NCBI RefSeq assembly: GCF_009870125.1
Contig: NC_046679.1
Span: 4,774,001-4,838,000, forward strand
Reading direction: 5' to 3'
Length of the DNA: 64,000 nt
DNA from: Drosophila pseudoobscura
Taxonomy: Eukaryota; Arthropoda; Insecta; Diptera; Drosophilidae
Below the pieces are notes generated by a model. That model was not told where the DNA came from and did no database searches. It saw only the letters and a program-made list of their open reading frames with translations. Made by a program: the position numbers and the translations under genes. This document shows positions 49,340 to 61,300 of this stretch, in pieces; within the stretch, counting starts at the first letter, position 1; each line of letters opens with the position of its first letter.

Positions 49340-52300
49340 ACTGGCACAGCACCGCACAGAGGACGGCAAACAAACGAGCCCCGAAATGTGGGATCGTATG
49401 TAGGTAAACCAGCTCGGAGCCATTTGCTCAATAACTCATTTAAAAGCGACGTGGACTGCGGACCCAGTAATGAACAAATAAAAACCGAAATCTGCCGTTC
49501 GCATGGAGCCGGCGAGGAGCCCATCGAACAATGCCCAAGAACTAGCGGTAATCTATAGATTCCACACACATGTGTCTTAGTTCCATAGCTAAAGCCAAAG
49601 CCATGGCCAGAGCTAAGGCTAGAGCCAGAGCTAGAGCCAGAGCCTGACCAATTGACCGCAAAACTGAATACAAAAAATGCACAAAAAATAAGAGAATACA
49701 ATGCTGGCAAAAGCGAAAAGGATGTCAGTCATAAGCGAAGATACATTGCCTCCTGTTGCCCATCTGCCCGGCTCCTGCTCCAGCTCCAGCTCCAGCTCCG
49801 TGTCCCCCCTCGCTTTAGTGGGAGTTGGTAATGGTTAATGTGATATGGCCAAGATACTGCCTGAAAGCATAAATCACTGGGCAGGTTGGCCAAGAGCCAG
49901 CCAGCCAGAGTTATGATCCGGCCAGAGGCAGAGCCAATGCCAATGCCAAAACCGCATTCAACCGAAATGAAAATGTTGTCTGCGAGCAAAAGCTATGGAT
50001 TTGTGTGCTGGAAAATTGAAAAAGAAATTGATTATGTCGATTTACATATGAGCACAAATCAATTGATTCGCTCCAAGACCAATGGATGTCCCACTTGCCC
50101 TTAACCCAGATAACCATTAAATGGGTTACAGAATCGCATTTATGACAACTTTCGTGTGGCTTCGTGTCTGGCAGCCACAAATAAGTCAGGAATGGTAGGA
50201 ACGACAGCCCCAGCTCCAGCTTCAGCTCCAGCTTCAGCTCGTGCTGTAAATGATGTTGTTCCATTTCTGGGCACCAAGGCAGTTCCTAGGTCCGTTCTCA
50301 GTTCTGTTCTTCGAGTTGCATAAATTTCAGGCGAAATTTTTATCGAAAGTGTGCATCTTACTCCCGCTGCAAATGGTTAGGAGGAGTCTCCATCCACCCA
50401 CGCTCCGTGGCTCTACCCGGCTGTGTACTGGCTGAGTGCTGGCTGATTCCGATTCCTCGTGGCACGGCTTTGCATGTCTATTTAAATCTTAACATGCCGC
50501 TGACAAAATGCTCAGCCAGCAATGAAGACAACAGTCAGAGGAACAGCAAGAGGCACAGAACTAGCCAGAAAACAGCAATAAAAAGCAACGGGAACGGGAA
50601 CGGGAACGGGAAGACGTCTTCTGTCTGGCCTGGAAATTGTGCCAGTAGTGTAGACATGGCCACATCTAACAGGAGCAGCAGGATCAACTCTTGTTCCCCA
50701 TCCAAGTCCGCATCCCCATCCCTGTTCATCCCTGCTCATCCCACCAATCCCACTAATCCCAATCCCAGCATCGTTTGTTTCCATGTTGTTCTCTTGGCTG
50801 TTTAGTCGATGTCAGCGCTGATACGAGACGCTGGCTGGGATCGGGTCATGCCAGAGACTCCGCCGAAGGAGGAACTGCGGCTCAAAGTTCATGACATTCT
50901 CCCTCTCTGTCTCCATCCCACATCCACATCCCAGCGATGTTGTTGTTAATTCTGCTTGTATGATGCGATGTTCTCATTGGGGAGATGCAAGATTAGCAAA
51001 TTTGTGTTTGCTGATTGCTCAGCTGATTCTGAATTCCTCCTCCACACACTATCCACTACACACCACACATCCATTAATCTTTCGATAAGCCTTTCGTTTA
51101 TTTAATTATAGAAAGGTGTTCGCTTAATTTAGGTGATGGGGCGTGTGCCCCATACACCTTGGGTACAGATGAGCTCCCCTCGGTTCAGAGTGCCCTGGAT
51201 ACCATAAATCATAATTGATTCGCACGAAAAGAAAAGCAAAAGTTCTGCTCCGTCTGCTCATCCATTCGATTGTGGGTCAAAGCAATTCCCCAAGTTGTCG
51301 TTTCTGCTGCTCAGATTTATGGTTATTTGCATAGATCGCGGTTCTCGAATCTCGAATCACGAGGAAGGTGAATGTCATCTTTGTGCGTGAGTCGCGTTGG
51401 ATTGAATCGGAGTTTGAGTTGGAGTTGGAGTTTCAGGAGGAGCAGGGGTTGGGGCAGAGCTTGGAGCCGAGGAAACCTGTTGAATGCCCCGGGTTGAAAG
51501 TTGGAGGATAACAAATGAGAATCTCGAGGGGTTAATGATGCCTGCTGCTGACTCTTTGGTTTCCTATTAGGCCGAACATCTATTTCTCCGAATGCCAGGC
51601 AATTACGGGCTATTAGAGGTTTCACTTTTAGCAGATCTGCGGCATCTTCCAAACGGTGAATTCTGCACACCGCGCCTCTCCCCTCCGATTTGACGAACTT
51701 TCATTTCCTGTGTCAAACATTTGCAATTCGCCTGCAACTTAACATTTTGCATTATACATCAGGAACAGGAATAGGAATACGAATACGAATACGAAATCGG
51801 GTGTCAAAACATTCGACATCATCTGAATCCGAGTCCGAGTCCGATTCCAATTCCAATCCGATCCCGAGTGATGCCTGGCCATCGCTCATCTGCCTGTCGC
51901 GCTGCCTTGCATTTCTTTGTGGCCGAAATCGTGACGGGAATGCGAATATCGAAGGATGCCAATGCCAGTGCTAGTGCCGATGCCGATGCCGGAGGAGAGA
52001 CCTTGAAGACGAGACAACAGAGTCAAATGTGTGTCGAGTCGATCGCAGATGGAAGACTTTTGATTTAGTTGAAAGCCTCGTCCGCTTGACACCCGACATG
52101 AGTGAAATGTTCGCTTGGAGTCGGGGTCTGGGTTTCTTCTGGATATTCTACATTCTCCTCGGCTGGCATTATTTCATTAAATCCGTATGATTAGAATCAC
52201 TTTCCAGGCCGCTGAGAAGTGAAACCACCGCACGACGCACTTTCGATGGCACGTGAGACAAGCAGAGTGCATTGGGAACTGGGAACTGGAAAGTGAGGAG

Positions 52301-55300
52301 TGGGGACTGAGGACTGACCATTGAAGCCCAGAGAGAGAGAATCACTGCTGATGTGGAACAATGAAAAGATATGGGAAAGGCTCTCCTCTGCCAGAGGGTC
52401 GGACATCATGGAGAACGAAGCCAAGACATCGCAAATAAATGAAATGAAATGAAAATTGCAATAAATTTCACTCTTGTGTGAAGAGGAGCCGCATCTAATC
52501 ACAGGCAAGGGCAGCCCTGGCAGCAGCTCCCCACTGCAACAGCAACTCCCTACTGCAACAGCAACTGCAACTGCCGCTGGTTGCCGAAATGCAACGTGAG
52601 CCACATGCAACATGCACATGAAAGCAAAGTGGAATCCGAATCCCAGAAGAAAGAGAAACAGAGGCAGAGCAGACACAGACACAGAAGTCACAGAAGGAGA
52701 AGAGGCAACAGTCAAAGTGGCAACGGCCTGGGAATTGGGCTAATTGATGTTTAGCTGCACTTTTACCCGAAAACGTGGACAACGGCAGACGGGGAGACTC
52801 CTCCTCCGTCTCCTCCTTGGATATACTCTATACTCCATGGATATCGATGCATATCCGATGCCCGAACCAGAGTCAACATCGTCAAATGCATATTACATGA
52901 CTCTGGAGTAAGCCAAGACCAATACCAGTACCAATACCAGGACCGATCGGGATCCCAGTTCTTGTCTTCTGATCCAATTGCATCTTAATTAATCCGAGGA
53001 TCGTCTTGTGCAGCGAAGGATTGGAGGATGGGGAGATCGGCAACAGAGCAGAGGGAACGTGTTTTAATTGAATACAATTAATTATTGACACATTTCGTTA
53101 GGAATTCAAGGCTCTGGCCCCGAGATAAGCGGAATCGTGAGTTGGCTTTGGAGCGGAGCGAATCGAAATCGTATTTGGAGGGAGGCCTGCGATGCATATG
53201 GAAATGCACTTTCCATGGTTTGGGTTTCCCCTGATTTTCCTTTTTGCATGCTAAACGCTGTTCATTTTATGCAAACTGCAGTCTTAACCCAATTTGTTGG
53301 GGGAGGAGCAGAAACCGAGAGGAATCTGCATTCTAGCGGTTTAATTGCTGGAGGAGATTCTTGGGGCACTGATCTCCCGCTGGAATCTGGAATCCACTCC
53401 ATCCCACCTAACCGAATCGAACGGTATCAGAAGTGTTTGGCTTCTCTATAGGAAGAGCCAGAGGCAGAGGCCTCCTCCGACATCTGCTGACAGGTGCTGG
53501 CTGGTGACATTTCGCAATGCATTCAATTGGAGGAGACACCAAACAGAAGAACAGAAGAACAGGAGACGCTGCTGGAGAACGTTGACAAAGTCGCGCAAAC
53601 ATTTCAAACATCTGCTGCCTGTTTGCGTTGAATAGAGAGGATCAGAGGAGGATCAGAGGAGCAGCAAGAAAATGGGGAAGCGAAAGACGGAGAGGCAGAG
53701 GGAGGAGAGTTTGCCAACGGCTTACTTTTCTCACCCATCCGAGAGAGGCATCCGCGCAACATGGCCAACAATCGATTGGAATGCCTGGTGCGGGTGTCGT
53801 TTGGCTGGGGACACAGCTCCAGCTCCAGCTCCAGCCTCGCTCTCCTCCACCTCCACTCGGGTGACAAAAGCCGTACATCCAAGTCCACATCCAGCTCCAG
53901 CCCCTGCCCCTGTTCCAGCTCCATCTCTATCACCAACAAGTGCCCGCTCCTAACGCTCCTAACGCCCCCAACGGTGCCATTTGAATATCAACATTTGTCA
54001 TCGTGTGTCGTGTCGCATTCTCTTCCTCGGCCATCACCATCACCCGCTGCCAATCCCCAATCCTCAAGCTCCAGGCTGCAGCTAGGAAATGTGCCCAAAA
54101 GTAACAGAATCCAATTAAAGTCAAGTGGAACATGGCCAGGGATCAGGAGCAGCAGCAGCAGCAGCAACATTGGAGCTTGTTTCTGGCCTTTTAATTGAGG
54201 ATCTCTCATGTTGCAATGCAAATGTGGGCCAGCCGGAGGCCCATGCCCCTGCAGAGGCACAGTCCCAGTCCCAGTCCAGGAACAGGCCCAGACAATAAGC
54301 TACTTAAAAGGATTGCTGTGGAACTGCGAAGGCAAAGGCAGCTGCAATTACTTTGCGGATCAATTTCCAACACTTTCCCTGAGGGAGAGGGAGAGTGGAG
54401 CAAGAGGGGCATGGGTATGGGAATGGGAATGGGACAAAGGAAAGGCATTTCCTCGTAATCTCGTAAAGATCAGAGCAGACCAATGAAATTTGGAACGCGT
54501 TCGCGGATCGGGATCTGGATCGCGGATTGTAATTGAAACGCATTACCGCCAAATGGCAGCCGCAGAATTTGGTCTCTGCCTCGGTCTCTGTCTCGGTCTC
54601 GATCTGTGTTTCGGTGGCTCTAATGGGCGTTGCCGCGGAGAGCACCACAGAGCTCCGGGAGCAGAAAGCCAGAAAGCACCGCGACGTCAGCCGCACCACA
54701 AAGACATCGAAAATGTAGGCGATGACAGCATCGGGAAACTGGAGACCACAGCTACGCACTGGAGCTGCTCTGGGAGCGGGATGGATGAGGGATGGAGCGG
54801 GGATAGTGGAGCGCGACATGGCAGCAGCCGAAAGTAGGTGAAACAGCCGCTAACGAAGACCAAGTGGCGGATCGGGGGGGAGCGGATCGGAGTGGAGGGG
54901 AGCAGTGGAGGCAGTATCAATGGAAGGAAATCGGACATGCGCGACGCATTGGCAGCCAACACAGAAACAGAAACAGAGACAAACAGAGCCATGTCCAGGT
55001 CCAACTTCAGAGTGGGAGGCACACGACTCACGCACTGACCTGGAGGGGACCGGGGGGAGGATCTATAGGGTTGGGGTTGGGAAGGGGGAAGTTGGGGACG
55101 TTGGGGACAGACAGCTCTGGGCTTATAAGGAACAACAATGCGGGGTTCGATTTGTTTGCGATTTGGTTAAAGCAAATTTACGGCAGCAGCGGACAGAGGA
55201 CGACTCAGGAATGTCCATGGGCCACATCTCTTTCCCGATCTGCCTAGGTGGGCCAACACCCATGCACCATGCACCATACACTAGACACAAGATCGGAGTA

Positions 55301-58300
55301 AATGGCTCCGACACGAGCAGCTGCACTTCCTGCTCCTCAATGCGGTGCTTAAGCCAATCAACTGGTTGCCCACTCAACCACCAACCACTCCACCAACAGC
55401 CACCTCCTGATCATCCCATGCAGCCCATGCATCCCAGGCAGATGTGCGTGCAATTAAGTGGTGCTCTTGAGTGGTGCTCCTCATCTGAAGCCTCCCCAAT
55501 CATCGTTCCTCTGCTGCTCATTTGTCATATGCATCTCCCAGGCCCTGCCTAACGGTTCCACAAATATGCACTATGGGAATTTGTGTCATTAGAGGATGGG
55601 CGCAGAGGATCTCCCTCCACTCCGCACTCCAGAGGCCACACTCCACACCATATTCATGGGCTTGGTCACGTGCAGGAGAAGTGAACGATTTAACCTTGAC
55701 AGGAGACAAAAACGTGGACTCATCAGCGATCAATGATCAATGCTCAGCGATCAAGTTGGACCCATGGGAGGGAGAGAAAGAGAGTCCATGTCCAGGGAGA
55801 AACCCAGAACTAAAAACCGTTCTCCAAACATGAAATCAGCAGGTAGCCATAGTCGATAAGAGATCGAGCAATTAGTTGACAAGGATTGGAAGGAGGAAGG
55901 TATGATGGTATGATGGTGCGTCTTCGTGATCCACTGACGGTGACTCTGACTCTGACTCTGGCGGTTACGGAGACGGAGTTGGGCACGACGGCTCCATATT
56001 GGTAATATTGGAGGCAGAGGAGTTGCAGGCACCACCAGCATCAGCGTCAGCAGCGGATTCCTGCGATCGTGATGAGCGGCACGTTCGTCACTTGTTCCGC
56101 GGTTCAATTCGGTGGATCAGTGGATCAGCGGATCGGCGGATCGGCGGATGGATGGGTATGGGTTCAGCTCGGGAGCAGTGTTGCCTCGTTTGTTTGCTTA
56201 AGAGCCGTTAAAATGAAATGACTTCACAGCATTTCCAGCATTTCCCAGCAGCCGAGATCCGAGAGCAAACGACACAGAAACCGAATTCGGAATCGGATTC
56301 AGAATCAGAATTGAATGCGCAATTATTATGACTTTTCTCCTCTGCTGAGAAAACTCATCAGCGATACCAGGCGAGACCGAGACGATTTTCCCCCGCGATG
56401 CCCGGGAGATGACCCAAATTCTGCATAATTGTTTCTCCAGTTTGTGGCTCGTTCTCCGTTCTGCCTTCTGCGCTCTCCTGGGGTCTCCTTCCCCTCTCTA
56501 GTCCACTCTCTCGGTGGATTCATTCCTCGTTCCCAAACATATCGCACCAAGCACTGTAAATTCGCCCCAAAAGCGAGAAAGTCCATTATGTCCGGCGATC
56601 ATTTTCAGGCGGGGATCATTTTCATTTGCGTGGCGTCGGCGTCTGCGGCCTGCAAATTATCCTGACACCCGGCTCCATCTCCATCTCTATCTACAGTGCA
56701 GACCATTCCAGTCCGGTTCTCTCTCTGTTTGGATGCACCACAAGACCACAAGAGCCACTTGACCATCGTCCAGGTCGACACTTGCGTGTTTTTCATCATA
56801 TTTCGGTTTCGTGTTGTGTTGGGGCTGCCAGCCGCAGCGGCCTCCACTTCGTTGAGAAGAGAGCAAGTGGCAGATGGCGGAGGAGGTGGGTGGCGGGCGA
56901 TGGTGGGTCGAGGCGTTATGTCGACTTTGATATTATAGCCGCAATTAGTCGACATGGTCTCGAGTGCTATCGCAGGCATCTGGAGTCCGCCAGACTCCTC
57001 CGCCATCTCCCATCTCCCATTCCGCAGTGAGAGTTGGACCTGATTCCATTTTCCTGCATTTTCCTGAATTTTTTGCACTCTTGAATGTCTCGAGTCGGAT
57101 TCTCGGCTCTCGAGTGTCGGATGATTGGGCACAACAAACATTGGCGTGGACGGGGGAAAGCCTCCACTCTCTGATGGTCTGAGAGTGACTCAGCCGACCG
57201 AGCAGATGGGATTGGATTAAGATGGAGATCAACGTGAGACAAGGAAACTTTCGATTGCTCCAAGGCTTTGCTCCCTAAGTTTTCCGGAGGGTCAAGAGCA
57301 CCTGAACGGAAAACCGACCGCAGGATGCCATTGAACCCTCCTCCTCTTCTGAGATTTCTACGCAATTCGCGATTCGCAGATCTCTTAATCGATGGGAACC
57401 AGAAGGCTAAAAATACAGAAGAAATGAGAAACAGTTTGAACGCGATGATTGGATGCCGCCATTATAATTTCCTGTCAATCAGTGCGGTGCGGCGACTGCG
57501 ACGAGTGCCCCGCCCTCGTCTGAGTCTTCTACTGGGGCGTGGGTCCAAGCACGCAATTAATTAGTGGATATAGTAGGGGGAAGGGAGGTCGAATGGTACA
57601 AGGGTCAGATCTGAGACAATGCTACTGGAGCGAGGAGAGGATAGTCCCCAACCTCCAGAGACTGCCCAGCGGAGCTCATCAAGCCACCTACGCTTACGGT
57701 ACTTGGTCGGCTGCAAATTAATCTCCCTCTCTCTCTCTCTCTGTCTCTGTTTCTCCTAGAGCCACTCATTCTCTCTGGAGCAAAGATCGGAGATCGGTGA
57801 ACGGAGAGGTGGGACTGCAGAGCGGACAAACCTCTTTCCCGAGGCATGCCACACTTCTGCAGTCATTTCCCAAATGTTTGACAATTTATCACTTGGCGTT
57901 ATTCGAGCGAATTTTCTGCTCGTCAAATGGGAGAGGAGGAGGATGGAGAGGGGACAGAGCTGCGGACACGGGCAGAAGTCAATGGCTTGGCCCAGAAGTG
58001 GGTCAAAATGATTGGGAAGCCAGCGGCCGTTGACTGCCAAAAATTTTAATTAATTTGAATTAAAATGTCTGAAACGCGGTCCGCTGACAGAAGAATCCAG
58101 CAAAGGAAATGGACTTGGACTTGGGCTCGTAGTCGGACTCGGGCTGGGAGTTGGAGTCGGAGTCGGAGTGGAGCAGATATGCCGAAGAAGGCGTTGGCGT
58201 TGGCAGTTTACCGTTGGGGCTGGACGCCCGACTCACCTGAGCGGCCCTCGCCACCGTTGATAACTCCGTTCGGTTGTCCGTTTCCACTTCTGCGGTTTCT

Positions 58301-61300
58301 GCAGCGGACCAAAGGCCAGGCCAGAATTTTGATATTGAAATTGCTACCTTGGCTCGGACCGAACCCCTGCACCGATCCCCGTTCCCCGTTCCCCGATCCC
58401 CGACACACGGGACAGGGAAGAGAGGATAGGGGGAGACTGTTGCCCGGGGCCGTGGTTTGATAACATCAGTTGGGCTTGAGGTTTGGGGTTTGGGGTTCGG
58501 GGGCGGAGCAGCTCCCACTATAGGAAACAAAAGACAACAATTCCATTTGGTAAACGCTTTTCCAGAGAGTGGGAAAGCGGGAAAATGCAGCGCCAAGGAG
58601 AAGGAAAACAAGAATGAAAAATAATCCAATGTTTGGATGTGGAGCTGGAGGTTGGTTTGGTTTGGTTTGCATTTGGTTTTCGTTTGCGTTTCAGTTTGCG
58701 TTTGGCCAAATGTAACTACAATTTAAATGCTAATCTGGCATCTGTTGGCGGTTGCCGGCTGGCGGACAATGGCCCTGGCCATGGCCATGGCGGAGCATGG
58801 GCAAATAGCCCCGCCCCTAACAGCCGCCTATTTCTGGGAGGGGAGGGGTGGCGAGGGAGTGGGAGTGGGATTCGGAGGAGGTGTAGTCACACTTAGCGGT
58901 TAGAGCCGTGATTTGCATTTGCTCATTAGCCACCAGAAACACACAGAACCCCGCCAAATAGTGAATAAAGAAAGGAACATTTGTGGAGCTGTCTGCATCC
59001 CTGGATCCCACTCCGCCACTCCACACAGATCATGGGGCTTTATTTATGGTGTAATCTCTCTGAGAAGTTGACTCCTGACTGACTCTGGCTGTCTAATTAG
59101 TTTTCACGCCTATAAACAGCCGACTTTATTTGCGGATGGCGGATGCCTGCTCTGGATTCCCTTTGAGACTCGCCACAAAAATGTCGGATCTCTTTCCGAA
59201 GGTTCAACGGAACAGAGTACCGCTAGACGCATGCCACTCTGCCACTCCCTCCACCCAAAACGCTCCCTCTCTCTGTCCCTCTCCGGAAAACCGCGACAGT
59301 TTCGGGGGGAAACCCGAATGGAAATAGAAACAGTAATACAAATACAAATAGAACTTCAGGCAGAAGTTGAGGCAGAAGTAGAAATGGAAGCGAAATCAAA
59401 ACCGAAAGAACATTTGTAAACTGCCAATTATTATGAAATGAGAAGACAGCAACAACAGCCAGCCACATGAGGCATGGAATGGGGCACGGGGCACTGGGTA
59501 CGGGGCAGAGGAACAAAGACCACAGCGACATCCGAGCTGGAGAACTAGATTCTACTTAGTTAGCCAATCTCCCGGGAGGAAGGGAGGGAGGGGTGGCTCC
59601 CCTCTGGAAACAGAAAGCGCGTCACGCCGAAATCCCGAAATTCGACGGCTCGTTACCATTCGGCATTGGAGGGTTTGGGCCTTGGCTCTGCTCTGGCTTT
59701 GGCTTTAAGTCGGGTTCAATGGAGCGCCAGCAGTCGGAAGAGTGCCAGACAGACCCTCTTGGGTCTGTTCCCAGTTCCCAGTTCGCAGTTCCACTCCCAG
59801 TCCCAGTCCCAGTCCCAGTGGTCGTCTTCCTCCTATTGCTCTTCTATTTCTATTTTTTCGGCTCGCGTGCTGCCAAACCGCCAATTACCGAACATCAAAA
59901 AGCAGTTTCCCCCAGCTGCTCCGCCTGGTCCCCATCTCCATCTCCATCTCTGTCCCCATCCCCATCTCCGTCCATGACTTTGTATCTCTCTGTGGTCTCT
60001 GTCCCGGTCTGCCCAATAATTTGCTCTCTGGTTTGTGTGTGGCTTTGTTTATAGACTCTTTCTCCTCTCCAGACTCTCCTCCCCCTCCTCTGGCCCTTCG
60101 CTATCTATCAATTTCCACTCCCCCACTTACAGTGGACACCCAAAAAGGTGTAAGCAATGCCAGGAATCCGTTGCCGGATCACGCAATGTCTGCGGAGTCG
60201 AATCCGACTCGAATCCGAACAAATGGAAATGCAAATGGAGATTGGCAAATGGCAAATGGCAAATGAGAAATGGGAAACCCGCTCTCGAAGATGTATCGTG
60301 GCTCACGCTTTGATACAGTTTTGGCCAAGTGACACGCCTCCACTGGTTCCCATTCACGCCCTCGGCCGTCGGCCCTCGGCTCACTGTGAGCCGAAATTAA
60401 TTTAATTATATCGGGCATAATAAATAAAGTGAGTTATCCAACACGGTCTGCCCCCGAGGGCCAATTTGACATTTTAATCACGTCGCGTCGCTCGGAACGA
60501 GTCGGAAGGAGTCCCATTCGGTGGCCCATTTACGAGGTGTCGGAGTAGAGTAGGAGTTCTTCCCGAAGCGTGATCGCAGAGACGAGTTGGGACCAAGAGA
60601 ATGATCCATTCTTGAGTCGGTTCTTGAGAGTTCTCCCACCTGAATGCGGGGAGTGCTTGGCTCTCGACTAATTGCGGATGTTTTATTCGCATCGATCGCA
60701 TGCGCATGATGGGATCGCTGCTGGTAATCACTATCATCGCTGATCATCATCGATCTGTTATACAGATGTAAACATCGGCATAACCACCAACAATATCCAC
60801 AATCTCTTCTGGTTGATTGATAACCCACTGATCCATAAAACGGCAGTTTCTTCGCTCGTTGCATAACTCCGGATGAATGACCCAATCAAGATCATTTTCA
60901 TTTGCATCTCGCAATCGCCATCGCCATCGTCTGCTCTCAGGCTTAAGGCTCGTCCTTTCATAGTCGCCTCTGTTTGATCTCTGCGTAGGCAGGTCCCGCA
61001 CCAGCTTCAGCTCCATCTCCCTCTCCCTCTCCCTCTGCAGCTTCAATTGTAATGACAATCACGTTCCTCCGGCTGAAGCATCTCTCATCCCATCCCAGCG
61101 GCAATCATCATCTGCCGCTGAGATCTCAAATCCGGCGAGAGGTTTGTTTGCTAATGTGCGAAGACCGACTCGAGGACCGCGTGGGTCGACTCCGTCCACA
61201 GGGAGGAGATGAGGGATCTTCCGTCTTGCAACAGGCAACAAAGTTGCAACAGCAGCAGCAGCAAGTTGCTGATTATCTCATCTTTCGTGATTAGAGCAGC

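Noticed and set aside
54905..55552. 215-codon plus-strand frame
   Set aside because: Low-complexity start, no recognisable domain, three other long frames over the same DNA; typical of the GC-richer repeat region.
58060..58629. 189-codon minus-strand frame, Pro/Ser-rich
   Set aside because: Arises from GTCGGA and GATCCCC-type repeats; no conserved motif.
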